A DNA stretch of 64,000 bases from Fimbriimonadaceae bacterium (GTDB taxonomy: Bacteria; Armatimonadota; Fimbriimonadia; Fimbriimonadales; Fimbriimonadaceae), in assembly GCA_022843485.1 (NCBI GenBank), contig JALHNM010000001.1, positions 558,001 to 622,000 on the forward strand, written 5' to 3'. The translations under genes were made by a program, and so were the position numbers. Shown one piece after another: positions 50,773 to 59,857 of this stretch; the stretch's first letter is position 1; each line of letters opens with the position of its first letter. The notes beneath the pieces were generated by a model, which was not told the origin of the DNA, did no database searches, and saw only the letters and a list, made by a program, of their open reading frames with translations.

Positions 50773-51654
50773 ATGGTGCGCATCGTCGAGGTCGGCCCGC
50801 GGGACGGGTTGCAGAACGAGCAAGTTCCGCTCGACACCCGGCTTAAGGCCGCGTTCGTGGCAGCGCTGGCGGAGGCTGGCCTGCGCGAGATCGAGGTGAC
50901 CAGCTTCGTCTCGCCGAAGTGGGTCCCGCAGCTCGCCGATTCGGGTGACCTCTGGCCCCTCTTGGCCCCCGGACCGCTCTTCTCGGCGCTCGTCCCGAAC
51001 GCCAAGGGGCTCGAGCGGGCTTTGGAGGTGGGGGTCGACCGCATCGCGGTCTTCACCGCCGCGAGCGACGCCTTCACGACGAAGAACGTCAACATGACCG
51101 TCGCGGAGACCATCGAGGTGTTCGCGGAAGTGATCGCCGGGTTCCGGGCGCGCTACCCGGGCGGTTGGGTCCGGGGCTATGTGAGCACGGCGTTCGAGTG
51201 CCCCTACGCCGGGCGCATCGAACCGGCGCAGACGGCTGAGGTCGCGGCTCGGCTCCTCGAGTTGGGCGTCGACGAGGTGAGCCTGGGCGACACGATCGGG
51301 GTCGCCGCCCCGCCGGAGGTTCGGGCACTGGCCGCCGAGCTCGACGGCCCGAAGGATCGGTTCGCCTGGCACTTCCACGACACACGGGGGACGGCGGTCG
51401 CGAACGTGGCGGCCGCCCTGGACCTTGGGTTCACCGCTTTCGACGCGAGCGCGGCGGGGCTCGGAGGGTGCCCGTACGCGGTCGGGGCTGGGGGCAACCT
51501 GGCGACCGAGGACCTGGTCTACCTGCTCGAACGGTGGGGCTTGCGGACCGGCGTCAGCCTCGCGGCGCTGGCACGGGCGTCGTTGCCCGTTCTGGAGGCG
51601 CTTGGCCGCCGCCCGACGTCGAAGGCCCAGTTGGCGGCGCTTTCGGCGCCGTGA
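50773..51654 (+). CDS. mvaB: Hydroxymethylglutaryl-CoA lyase
   Basis: Cleaves HMG-CoA to acetyl-CoA and acetoacetate at the end of leucine breakdown. Of 293 aa. VEVGPRDGLQNE (catalytic Arg-Asp), EVTSFVSPKWVPQLAD, the metal His pair in WHFHDTRGTAVAN, and the signature GLGGCPYAVGAGGNLATEDLVYLL in parts (GLGGCPYA with the catalytic Cys). ATG 50773 follows TAGTCT by 9 bases (leaderless). Its last 101 bases overlap the converging membrane-protein gene. Confidence 0.93.
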   Translation: MVRIVEVGPRDGLQNEQVPLDTRLKAAFVAALAEAGLREIEVTSFVSPKWVPQLADSGDLWPLLAPGPLFSALVPNAKGLERALEVGVDRIAVFTAASDAFTTKNVNMTVAETIEVFAEVIAGFRARYPGGWVRGYVSTAFECPYAGRIEPAQTAEVAARLLELGVDEVSLGDTIGVAAPPEVRALAAELDGPKDRFAWHFHDTRGTAVANVAAALDLGFTAFDASAAGLGGCPYAVGAGGNLATEDLVYLLERWGLRTGVSLAALARASLPVLEALGRRPTSKAQLAALSAP

Positions 51655-52489
51655 CGCCTCGGTACACCCCGTAGGTGGCCAGCGCGACCGACAGTAAGGC
51701 CACGCCCACGGTCGCGACCTTCTCTTCCCGGGTCATCTTGAACTCGCGGAGGTTCACCAAGAGCACGACCGCGCCGATCGGTACGAGTGCGGGGAGCATT
51801 CGGAACCCGGTCGGTAGCAGGACGAGGGCCAGGTAGACCGCGAGCACCGGGACGAGCCACCGGACCGTCTGCTCGACGCGCATCCGGTGCCGGAAAAGGA
51901 GCACGAAAAAGGTGGCCGTGAAGAAGAGGTCGGCGGGGCCGACGTAGGCAAGGGGCTCGACCCGCGCAGGAGGGGGGCCGCCCTCGGTCACCGCCCGGGC
52001 CTGGGGCACACTCATCGCCACCGACGTGAAGAACTCGGGCTGCTGCTGGACGAGCTGCTGGGTGATCGAGGTCGGGTTGAAGATGAGGAACACGTCGAAC
52101 CCGGCGAGGAAGATGGCGACCGGGATGATGAGGTTCTTGTCCCGGATGAGTTGGGCGAGGAGCGCCCCGAGGCCAAGGGTCCACATCGCGAGCCCGACCT
52201 GGCCGAGGGACTGGGTGACCACGGTTGCGACGCCGGTCTCGGGCAGCACCCGGGCCACGGCCAGGGCGCACCCGGCGTGGAGGGCGGCACCGGCGCCGAG
52301 GAGGGTGAAGCCCTTCGCCGGCGTCCACTCCTCGGCCGCCGCTCGGAAGAGCGCGAAGATCGGCAGCGCGACGAAGAGGACGGTCAGCAGGATCGACAGG
52401 GCTACCGCGAGCGGCCCGGGAAGGGCCACGAGCCCGAGGGCGAGCCGCACGAGGAACAGCGCGGCTGTGCAGAGCCAGAACGCCTTCAG
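51554..52489 (-). CDS. Multi-pass membrane protein of unknown function, probable CTG start
   Basis: About 311 aa with roughly eight hydrophobic helices and a low-complexity Pro/Ser/Thr tail (PPTGPSTSGGGQAPPERATT). The first ordinary start, GTG 52450, cuts into the first helix. Reading from CTG 52489 gives a better N-terminus (MKAFWLCTAALFLVRLALG) and a CTGA overlap with the stop of the glycosyltransferase gene. The tail coding region overlaps mvaB on the other strand. No family recognised. Confidence 0.65.
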   Translation of the reverse strand: MKAFWLCTAALFLVRLALGLVALPGPLAVALSILLTVLFVALPIFALFRAAAEEWTPAKGFTLLGAGAALHAGCALAVARVLPETGVATVVTQSLGQVGLAMWTLGLGALLAQLIRDKNLIIPVAIFLAGFDVFLIFNPTSITQQLVQQQPEFFTSVAMSVPQARAVTEGGPPPARVEPLAYVGPADLFFTATFFVLLFRHRMRVEQTVRWLVPVLAVYLALVLLPTGFRMLPALVPIGAVVLLVNLREFKMTREEKVATVGVALLSVALATYGVYRGVTAPKAPPTGPSTSGGGQAPPERATTPVPAPRG

Positions 52490-53664
52490 CCCCAGGCCCC
52501 CCTGCCGACGGGGGTCGGGTCCGCACCGGGTTCTCCGAGGACCCTTCGGTAGACCTCGACCATCTTCCGTTCCATGGCGCGGTCGGTGTACTTGAGGGCG
52601 GTTGCGCGGGCGTTACGGCTCGTCCGGTCGTAGAGGAGGGGGTCCCGCAGGAGCCGGAGGACGGCTTGGGCCATGTCGTCCGGGTCGTTCGGGACGACGA
52701 ACCCGTCGACGCCGGCGGTGATCGAGCCCGAGGCCCCGCCCCCCTGGACCACGACCGGCGGGAGCCCGTAGGACATCGCTTCGGTGACGACGAGCCCTTG
52801 GGTCTCGGTCATCGAGGGGAAGACGAACACGTCCGCGGCGGCATAGTAGGCATCGAGCTCGTGGCGCGGGACGAACCCGAAGAACCGGACCCGGTCGCCG
52901 ATCCCGAGCTGCCGGGCCATCGCGACGCTCTCCGGCCGGGAAGGGCCGTCGCCCACGACCCAGAGGACGGCGGACGGGTCGCCCTGGAACACCTCCCGGG
53001 CCGCCTCGAGGAGGGCGCCGAGGTTCTTCTCCAACGCGATCCGGCCCGTGTAGAGCAGGACCTTCTGGAGCGGGGCCACGCCCAGGTCCGCCCTGGCTCG
53101 CGTGCGATCGATCTCCTTCGGGACGGGGATGCCGGTCGGGACGACGGTCGTGGGCGTCGTCACCGAGTGCCGCCCGAGCCATCGCTTCGCCGCTTGGCTC
53201 GGGGTGATCACGTGCTGAACCCGGTTGTAGTAATAGTTCGTGTGCTTGGCCGTTTTGTACCGAATGTAGCCCTTCGGGAGGAGGGGCATGTAGTGGGCGT
53301 ACTTGTCGTACTTCGTGTGGTACGTCGAGACGACCGGGAGCCCGCACGACTGCGCCCATCGGAGCCCGACGAAGCCGACGGTGAACGGGGTGTGGGTGTG
53401 GACGAGGTCGAACCCAGTGGCCCTGAACTCGTGGTACCAGGGGTAGAAGGGGGGTATGGCGAGGGGGTAGTCCTTCGTGATGGGCGTCCGGATCGAGCGG
53501 AAGCGATGGACGTTCGGGTCGAGCTCGCGGTGCCCCCGGCAGGCAGACGTGTAGAGGTGCACGGAGTGGCCGTCCTCGCGCAGGCACCGGATGAGGGCGT
53601 CGATGCTGACGCTCACGCCGTTCAGGATCGGCAGGGCACTGTCCGAGAAGACGGCGATCCGCAT
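52486..53664 (-). CDS. GT4-family glycosyltransferase
   Basis: Of 392 aa. N-terminal MRIAVFSDSALPILNGVSVSI, LVHTHTPFTVGFVG, ITPSQAAKRWL; C-terminal VLLYTGRIALEKNLGALLEA, VVGDGPSR, FFGFVPRHELDAYYAAADVFVFPSMTETQGLVVTEAMSYGLP (E-x7-E type motif). Related to diacylglycerol glucosyltransferases and phosphatidylinositol mannosyltransferases; the acceptor is unknown. ATG 53664 is chosen at the conserved N-terminus; TACAAC lies 15 bases upstream. Divergent from hsp20. Confidence 0.88.
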   Translation of the reverse strand: MRIAVFSDSALPILNGVSVSIDALIRCLREDGHSVHLYTSACRGHRELDPNVHRFRSIRTPITKDYPLAIPPFYPWYHEFRATGFDLVHTHTPFTVGFVGLRWAQSCGLPVVSTYHTKYDKYAHYMPLLPKGYIRYKTAKHTNYYYNRVQHVITPSQAAKRWLGRHSVTTPTTVVPTGIPVPKEIDRTRARADLGVAPLQKVLLYTGRIALEKNLGALLEAAREVFQGDPSAVLWVVGDGPSRPESVAMARQLGIGDRVRFFGFVPRHELDAYYAAADVFVFPSMTETQGLVVTEAMSYGLPPVVVQGGGASGSITAGVDGFVVPNDPDDMAQAVLRLLRDPLLYDRTSRNARATALKYTDRAMERKMVEVYRRVLGEPGADPTPVGRGAWG

Positions 53665-53731
53665 CGGGCGCACACCTGGGTTGTACCCCTCGGGGTGTCC
53701 CGGGTGGGGCGCGGCGCGGGCCGGGGGGCAG

Positions 53732-53737
53732 TACAAT
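53732..53737 (+). promoter_or_regulatory. -10 box (TACAAT) of the hsp20-lon operon, leaderless
   Basis: TACAAT ends 7 bases before ATG 53745. Confidence 0.6.
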
Positions 53738-53744
53738 CGGAGCG

Positions 53745-54188
53745 ATGAAGCGCCGCGGGACGACCCATTGGAGCCTCCAGGTCGGAGCGGAGATCACCCG
53801 GCTGTCGGTCGAGCTGACCCCCAGCCGGCCGAACCTGGCCCGGCAACGCGGGTGGAGCCCGCGGGCCGACGTGTTCGAGGGCCCCGAGTTCGTCCTCGCC
53901 CGGTTCGAACTGCCGGGTGTCCTCGCCTCGCACGTCCACCTCCACTACCATTCGGACCGGCACTCGCTCACCGTCCGCGGCGAGCGGGTCGAGGACGGCC
54001 GGCTCGACGCCGAGTCGTTCACGCCTCAGCTCATCGAACTCGAGTGCGGAGCCTTCGCCCGCGAGGTCGAGTTGCCCCCGGGGCCTCTCGACGTCTCGGC
54101 GACCCAAACCCTGTTCGAGAACGGGCTGTTGACGGTCGCGATCCCGAAAATCGTCTCCCGGTCGGGCGAGTCCGGCGGTGACCAGTGA
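53745..54188 (+). CDS. Hsp20/alpha-crystallin small heat-shock protein
   Basis: Of 147 aa. Holdase chaperone. The alpha-crystallin domain (~40-135) starts PRADVFEGPEFVLARFELPGV, has the LTVRGERV strand, FAREVELPPGPLD, and ends ENGLLTVAIPK; the C-terminal I-x-I-like anchor is weak. Coupled to lon by a GTGA overlap, which suggests that unfolded-protein holding and degradation are induced together. No CIRCE or HAIR-type operator was seen. Confidence 0.9.
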   Translation: MKRRGTTHWSLQVGAEITRLSVELTPSRPNLARQRGWSPRADVFEGPEFVLARFELPGVLASHVHLHYHSDRHSLTVRGERVEDGRLDAESFTPQLIELECGAFAREVELPPGPLDVSATQTLFENGLLTVAIPKIVSRSGESGGDQ

Positions 54189-56671
54189 AGAAGGCTCCCG
54201 CGACCGGGACGGTGCCCGTCGAGGACGTCGAGCCGACCGCCGAGCCCCGAGCGAAGGACGTCGAGCTCCCCGTCCTCGAGACGGGGGACCCCGCCGAGGC
54301 CGCGCCGGAGATGCGGGAGGACCCGACGGACGAGGAGGACCGCCCCGCCGTCCCTGAGACGCTGAACCTGCTCCCGCTTCGCGACTCGGTCGTCTACCCG
54401 ATGCTGATAGCGCCGCTGAGCGTGGCCCGGCCCAGTTCGGTCCAACTCATCGACGACAGCGTGACCGGGTCGAACCGGCTGATCGGGGTGGTCGCCCAGC
54501 GCGAGCCCCAGAACGACGAACCCGGGTTCGAGGACGTGTTCGAATACGGCTGTGCGGTGATCATCCGGACCCTCATGAAGTCGCCGGACGCCACCCGGCT
54601 GATCGTCCAGGGCGTCTCCCGCTTCCGGGTGGTCGAGCGGCTCCAAGAGACGCCCTACCTCCGCGCCCGGATCGAGCCGGTCGACGAGCCGCCCGTGGCC
54701 CCGGAGCACGCCGAAGAGACGGAGGCGCTGCGGCGTTCGGTGGCGGCGCTCTTCGACCAGGCCGTCCGCCTCGCGCCGCACATGCCGGACGAGCTGCGCT
54801 CGCTTACGACGGCGGTTCAGGAGCCGGGGGTGATGGCGGACCTGGTGGCGGCGCACATGCCGATGTCCGTGGAGGATAAGCAGGCCGTGCTCGAGACGCT
54901 GGACGTCCGCGAGCGGTTGCGCCGGTTGCTCGACATCCTGGGTCGGGAGGTGCGGGTGCTCGAGCTCTCGACGAAGGTCCAAAGCGAGGTGAGCGCGGAG
55001 CTGAGCAAGAACCAGCGCGACTATTACCTGCGCGAACAGTTGAAGGCGATCCAGCGCGAGTTGGGCGAGTCGGACGACCCGGGCCAAGAGCTCGACGACC
55101 TTCGGGACAAGGTCGAGGCCGCCCAACTGCCCCCCGCGGCACAGAAGGAGGTGGACCGCGAGTTGGGCCGCCTGGGCCGGATCAACCCAGGGTCGCCGGA
55201 GTACACGGTGGCGCGGACGTACGTCGAGACGATGGCGGCGCTGCCGTGGGCGAAATCGACGGAGGACAACCTCGACCTTAGCCACGCCCGCACCGTCCTC
55301 GACGCCGAACACTCCGGGCTCGACAAGATCAAGCGGCGTATCGTCGAGTTCCTCGCTGTGCGCAAGGTCAAGCGCGACGGGCCGGTGCGCCAGCCGATCC
55401 TGTGCTTCTCGGGCCCGCCGGGGGTGGGCAAGACGTCGCTCGGGAAGTCGATCGCGACTGCGCTCGGGCGAAAGTTCGTCCGGGTCTCGCTCGGCGGCAT
55501 GAGGGACGAGGCGGAGATCCGGGGGCACCGGCGGACGTACATCGGGTCGATGCCGGGGCAGATCGTCCAGGCCCTACGCCGGGCCGAGTCGAACAACCCA
55601 GTGTTCGTGCTCGACGAGATCGACAAGCTGGGGAGCGACTTCCGGGGCGACCCGGCCTCCGCCTTGCTCGAGGTCCTCGACCCCCAACAGAACGACTCGT
55701 TCCGCGACTACTACCTCGACACCCCGTTCGACCTCTCGAACGTGTTTTTCGTGACGACCGCCAACCGGCTCGACACGATCCCAGCCCCGTTACGAGACCG
55801 GATGGAGGTCATCGAGCTCGGGGGATACACCGAGGAGGAGAAGCGGGCCATCGCGCGGGACCACCTGGTGCCCCGGGTCGTCGAGGAGCACGGTCTCACG
55901 CCGCGGCAGGTCGCGATCAAGGACGAGGCGCTGGTCCACCTGATCCGCCACTACACCCGCGAGGCGGGGGTGCGGAACCTAGAGCGCGAGATCGCCTCGG
56001 TCGTGCGACGGGGCACGCTCGAGTTCGCGGAGGGGCGGACGAGGAAGCTCGTGGTCGGTCCGAAGTTCGTCGAGGAGGCGCTCGGCGCCCCCCGCTATCT
56101 CAGCGACCCCGTGACGGAACGCGAACTCGTCCCCGGGATGGCGATCGGCCTCGCCTGGACGCCGGTGGGGGGCGACGTCCTCTTCATCGAGTCCGTGAAG
56201 ATGCCCGGCCCTCGGGGCCTCGTCGTCACCGGGCAGCTCGGCGACGTCATGCGGGAGTCGGTGACCGCGGCGCTCTCCTACGTTCGTAGCCATGCGGCGG
56301 AGCTCAAGATCGACCCGGCCGGGTTCGAGTTCGAAGTCCACGTCCACGTCCCCGCGGGGGCGGTCCCGAAAGACGGCCCGAGCGCGGGGGTGACGATGGT
56401 GACGGCGCTCGCCTCCCTCTTCACGGGTAGGCGCTGCCGAGCGCGGCTCGCGATGACCGGCGAGGTCACCTTGGCCGGGCAAGTGCTCCCGATCGGTGGG
56501 GTGAAGGAGAAGGTGCTCGCCGCCCACCGCCTGGGGGTGACGACCGTGCTGCTGCCCGAGGAGAACAAGAAGGACTACCTCGAGGAGGTCCCCGAGGAGA
56601 TCCGCCGGTCGCTGACGGCCCACTTCGTGCGGGACGTGCGCCAGGTGTTGCGGCTCGCGCTCGAGAGGTAG
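54185..56671 (+). CDS. lon: ATP-dependent protease Lon
   Basis: Of 828 aa. An acidic N-terminal extension of ~55 residues precedes the substrate-binding LON domain (LNLLPLRDSVVYPMLIAPLSV). AAA+ domain: Walker A GPPGVGKTSLGKSIA, Walker B VFVLDEIDKL. Protease domain: catalytic Ser in VPKDGPSAGVT and Lys in PIGGVKEKVLAAHR. A second lon elsewhere is not excluded. Starts at GTG 54185 inside the hsp20 stop. Confidence 0.96.
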   Translation: MKKAPATGTVPVEDVEPTAEPRAKDVELPVLETGDPAEAAPEMREDPTDEEDRPAVPETLNLLPLRDSVVYPMLIAPLSVARPSSVQLIDDSVTGSNRLIGVVAQREPQNDEPGFEDVFEYGCAVIIRTLMKSPDATRLIVQGVSRFRVVERLQETPYLRARIEPVDEPPVAPEHAEETEALRRSVAALFDQAVRLAPHMPDELRSLTTAVQEPGVMADLVAAHMPMSVEDKQAVLETLDVRERLRRLLDILGREVRVLELSTKVQSEVSAELSKNQRDYYLREQLKAIQRELGESDDPGQELDDLRDKVEAAQLPPAAQKEVDRELGRLGRINPGSPEYTVARTYVETMAALPWAKSTEDNLDLSHARTVLDAEHSGLDKIKRRIVEFLAVRKVKRDGPVRQPILCFSGPPGVGKTSLGKSIATALGRKFVRVSLGGMRDEAEIRGHRRTYIGSMPGQIVQALRRAESNNPVFVLDEIDKLGSDFRGDPASALLEVLDPQQNDSFRDYYLDTPFDLSNVFFVTTANRLDTIPAPLRDRMEVIELGGYTEEEKRAIARDHLVPRVVEEHGLTPRQVAIKDEALVHLIRHYTREAGVRNLEREIASVVRRGTLEFAEGRTRKLVVGPKFVEEALGAPRYLSDPVTERELVPGMAIGLAWTPVGGDVLFIESVKMPGPRGLVVTGQLGDVMRESVTAALSYVRSHAAELKIDPAGFEFEVHVHVPAGAVPKDGPSAGVTMVTALASLFTGRRCRARLAMTGEVTLAGQVLPIGGVKEKVLAAHRLGVTTVLLPEENKKDYLEEVPEEIRRSLTAHFVRDVRQVLRLALER

Positions 56672-56675
56672 ACGG

Positions 56676-57554
56676 CTAGGGGCGGAGCAGCAAGAGGTCG
56701 TGGGGTTCGTGCACGACCTGGTGAAGGGCGACGCTCCCGACGAACAGCCGCTCCAGGAACCCGTGCCCTTGGGCGCCCAGTATGAGGAGGTCGGCGTCAG
56801 TTCGGGCCATAGCCGCGGCGATGGCTTCGTTCGGGTGCCCGACCGCGACCTCTTCGGTGACCTCGGGGGCGACGGCATGGAGTCGGTCGGCCAGGCCGCG
56901 GTTCGCCGAGACCAGCGCTTCGCGGGCAGTGTCCAGTGCCTGGGCGAGGGCCTCGTCGTCGGTCGCGAGGTGGACGGGCGGGGGGTTGGTGGCGGTCAAG
57001 ACGTGGACGTGGCCGAGCCCCGCGGGGGCGAAGTTCAAGAGGCGCTCAACGCACCGGGCCATGTAGGGAGAATGATCCGTCGCGAGGACGGCCGTCAGCC
57101 GTCCCGGCTTGCGCACGGGGCGCTTGCCGATGAGGACGGGCCGGTCGCCGTGGACGGCAAGCCCCTTCGTGACAGAGCCCATGAACAGCGAGCCGAACGC
57201 GCCCTTACGGGTCGATCCTACGACGATCAGGTCGGCACCGTGCTTCCGGGCGACGCCGCTCAAGATCGTCGAAGGGTCGCCGAACCCGTGTTCGTGGGCG
57301 ACGGACTCTGCGGCACCCTCGAGCTCCTCTCCTAGCTCCTGGCACGCCCGCTCGCCCGCCGCTCGCATCTCGGCGAGGATCTCCGTCATCGGGTGGGTGG
57401 AACCGAGTTCGGGGAACGTGCCGTCGGCGAGGAGGGGCTCGACGACGTGGACGAGGGTCACCTCAAGGTGCGGGAACGCGAGGCGTCGGAGAAGCTCCAC
57501 CCCGTTCGTGACCGTCTTCCCGAGATCGACCGCGATAACGGCTCTGAGGCCCAT
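56676..57554 (-). CDS. Tandem universal stress protein (UspA family)
   Basis: Of 292 aa with two Usp domains (~3-145 and ~150-290). Each has a nucleotide-binding signature: VVGSTRKGAFGSLFMGSVTKGL and ILGAQGHGFLERLFVGSVALHQV. Likely cytoplasmic and ATP-binding, with a stress or signalling role that cannot be specified. It converges on lon with 4 bases between stops. TAGGCT is 6 bases before ATG 57554 (leaderless). Confidence 0.9.
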   Translation of the reverse strand: MGLRAVIAVDLGKTVTNGVELLRRLAFPHLEVTLVHVVEPLLADGTFPELGSTHPMTEILAEMRAAGERACQELGEELEGAAESVAHEHGFGDPSTILSGVARKHGADLIVVGSTRKGAFGSLFMGSVTKGLAVHGDRPVLIGKRPVRKPGRLTAVLATDHSPYMARCVERLLNFAPAGLGHVHVLTATNPPPVHLATDDEALAQALDTAREALVSANRGLADRLHAVAPEVTEEVAVGHPNEAIAAAMARTDADLLILGAQGHGFLERLFVGSVALHQVVHEPHDLLLLRP

Positions 57555-57680
57555 GGGTTCAGCCTACCGGGTCCGCCGGGTTCAGGGATACCGGGGGCCA
57601 GGCGTCCTACCTGCCACTGGGTCAGGTTGGGCCTGTCCGGGACACCGGCCCCTCCCCAGCGTACACTCATCCATCACACC

Positions 57681-58445
57681 ATGCTCCAGATTGCCAACCT
57701 CCATGCCAAGGTCGCCGAAGACGAGAGGGAGATCCTCAAAGGGCTCACTCTGTCCGTCAAGCCCGGTGAGGTTCACGCGATCATGGGCCCGAACGGGAGC
57801 GGGAAGTCGACCCTCGCGAACGTGATCGCGGGGCGCGAGACCTACGAGGTCACCGACGGAGCCGTGACGCTCGACGGCGAGGACCTGCTCGAGATGGAGC
57901 CGGACGAGCGGGCTCACAAGGGCGTGTTCCTGGCGTTCCAGTACCCCGTTGAGATCCCTGGGGTGTCGAACACCTACTTCCTGCGGGCCGCCCTCAACGC
58001 TCGCCGAAAGGCGAACGGCGAGGACGAGATGGACGCCCTCGCCTTCATGAAGCACATCCGCGAGAAGGTGAAGACGCTCGGGTTGACGGACGACATGCTG
58101 AGCCGGTCCGTGAACGAGGGGTTCAGCGGGGGCGAGAAGAAGCGGAACGAGATCTTCCAGATGGCGGTGCTCGAGCCGCGGCTGTGCGTGCTCGACGAGA
58201 CCGACTCCGGTCTGGACATCGACGCCCTCCAGACGGTGGCGCACGGGGTGAACGCGCTTCGTTCGCCGGATCGGGCGTTCATCGTGGTCACCCACTACCA
58301 GCGGCTCCTGAACTTCATCGTCCCCGACTTCGTGCACGTTCTGATGGACGGTCGGTTGGTGAAGAGCGGCGGCAAGGAGCTTGCCCTGGAGCTCGAGGCG
58401 AAGGGCTACGGCTGGCTCGAGGCCGAGGTCGGGGCGACGGCGTGA
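57681..58445 (+). CDS. sufC: Fe-S cluster assembly ATPase SufC
   Basis: Of 254 aa. ABC-type ATPase of the SUF scaffold: Walker A IMGPNGSGKSTLANVIAG, Q-loop LAFQYPVEIPG, signature GFSGGEKKRNEIFQM, Walker B LCVLDETDSGLDIDAL. TACACT (57662-57667) is 13 bases upstream of the ATG. First gene of the suf operon in this window; sufB, usually next to sufC, is not here. Confidence 0.95.
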   Translation: MLQIANLHAKVAEDEREILKGLTLSVKPGEVHAIMGPNGSGKSTLANVIAGRETYEVTDGAVTLDGEDLLEMEPDERAHKGVFLAFQYPVEIPGVSNTYFLRAALNARRKANGEDEMDALAFMKHIREKVKTLGLTDDMLSRSVNEGFSGGEKKRNEIFQMAVLEPRLCVLDETDSGLDIDALQTVAHGVNALRSPDRAFIVVTHYQRLLNFIVPDFVHVLMDGRLVKSGGKELALELEAKGYGWLEAEVGATA

Positions 58446-59779
58446 GCACGGTGCTGAGTCCGGCGACCGGGCTTTCCGGGATCGTCGACCATGGCGCGGC
58501 CTCGGGGAGTTCGGGGGCGCCGTGGGTTCGATCTTTGAGGGCGGCGGCGCTTGACGCCCACCGCGAGCTCGGAGTACCGACGACCCGCCACGAGGAGTGG
58601 AAGTACACGCCCCTCCGCAGGTTGGTCGAGCGCGACTGGGCGGCCGGGGAGCCGGGGCCAGCGGTGTTCCAGCGGGAGCTGCCGCGGTACGACGAAGGCT
58701 CGATCCGCATCGTGCTCGTCAACGGGCGGTTCGACCGGAACCTCTCGGAGACCGAGGCCCGCAGCCCGCACTGGGTCGCCCGCTCGCTGCGTGACGCGGT
58801 GACCGAGGACGATGCCGTCGTGCGGGAGTGGCTCGGCCAGGTGGGCCCGAAGACCACGCAGGCGGTCGGAAGGGAGATCACCCCCGACAGCCACACCTTC
58901 GCCGAACTCAACACGGCCACGTTCGAGGACGGGTTGTTCCTCCATATCACCGGGGACGTGGCGGCCCTGATCGAGATCGTCCACGTGGCGACCGGGGATG
59001 GCCAGGCGTTCGCGCCGCGCGTGCTCGTCGTCGCCGAGGAAGGGGCGAGGGCACGGATCGTCGAGACGTACGTGACGGACGGAGAGGGGGCGACCTTCAC
59101 GTATCCGGTGACCGAGGTCGTGGTCAAGGAAGGCGCGAACCTCGAGCACGTGCGCGTCCAGGACGAGGGCGCTGAGGCCTTCCACATCGCGAACTGGCAG
59201 ACGACCCAGGCGGCGGGGAGCGAGTACCACAGTTTCAACGTCTGCTACGGCGCCGGGCTCGCGCGGGTCGACCAGGGGATCTGGTTGGACGGACAGGCGA
59301 CGGTGACCCGGCTCGACGGAGTCGTTTGCGCGGGCGGGGATCAGCACATCGACAACCACACCCGCCTCGACCATGCCCAGCCGAACTCGAACAGCTTTGA
59401 GGTCTACAAGCAGATCGTGGACGACCGGGCAACGGTGGTGTTCAACGGCAAGATCTTCGTACACCAGGACGCGCAGAAGACCGACGCCAAGCAGACGAAC
59501 CAGGCGCTCCTACTGAGCCCGACGGCGACGATCGACTCGAAGCCGCAGCTGGAGATCTTCGCGGACGACGTCAAGTGCACCCACGGCGCGACCGTCGGGC
59601 AACTCGAGGACCTACCCCTGTTCTACATGCGCTCGCGAGGGGTGCCGAAGGATCAGGCGGAGGCGGTGCTCGTCTACGCCTTTGCGGCCGAGGTGCTGGA
59701 ACTCATCACCCACGTCGGGCTCCGCCAAGCCCTCGAGCGGCGACTCTACGAGAAGCTCGGCGTCGATCTTGGGGCCTGA
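58442..59779 (+). CDS. sufD: Fe-S cluster assembly protein SufD
   Basis: Of 445 aa. The N-terminal marker TTRHEEWKYTPLR is typical of SufD rather than SufB. The C-terminal beta-helix core shows AGGDQHIDNHTRLDHAQPNS, VFNGKIFVHQDAQKTDAKQTNQALLLS, and IFADDVKCTHGATVGQL in short form. Starts at GTG 58442 overlapping the sufC stop. With no SufB gene in the window, either SufB is encoded elsewhere or this protein plays both roles. Confidence 0.9.
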   Translation: MSTVLSPATGLSGIVDHGAASGSSGAPWVRSLRAAALDAHRELGVPTTRHEEWKYTPLRRLVERDWAAGEPGPAVFQRELPRYDEGSIRIVLVNGRFDRNLSETEARSPHWVARSLRDAVTEDDAVVREWLGQVGPKTTQAVGREITPDSHTFAELNTATFEDGLFLHITGDVAALIEIVHVATGDGQAFAPRVLVVAEEGARARIVETYVTDGEGATFTYPVTEVVVKEGANLEHVRVQDEGAEAFHIANWQTTQAAGSEYHSFNVCYGAGLARVDQGIWLDGQATVTRLDGVVCAGGDQHIDNHTRLDHAQPNSNSFEVYKQIVDDRATVVFNGKIFVHQDAQKTDAKQTNQALLLSPTATIDSKPQLEIFADDVKCTHGATVGQLEDLPLFYMRSRGVPKDQAEAVLVYAFAAEVLELITHVGLRQALERRLYEKLGVDLGA

Positions 59780-59857
59780 CGTTCTGTGCTGGCACACGAC
59801 GTTGGCCAGGCCCATCGGTATCGGCGTGACTGCCCGTCTCGTAGGAAGGTGTGACGC

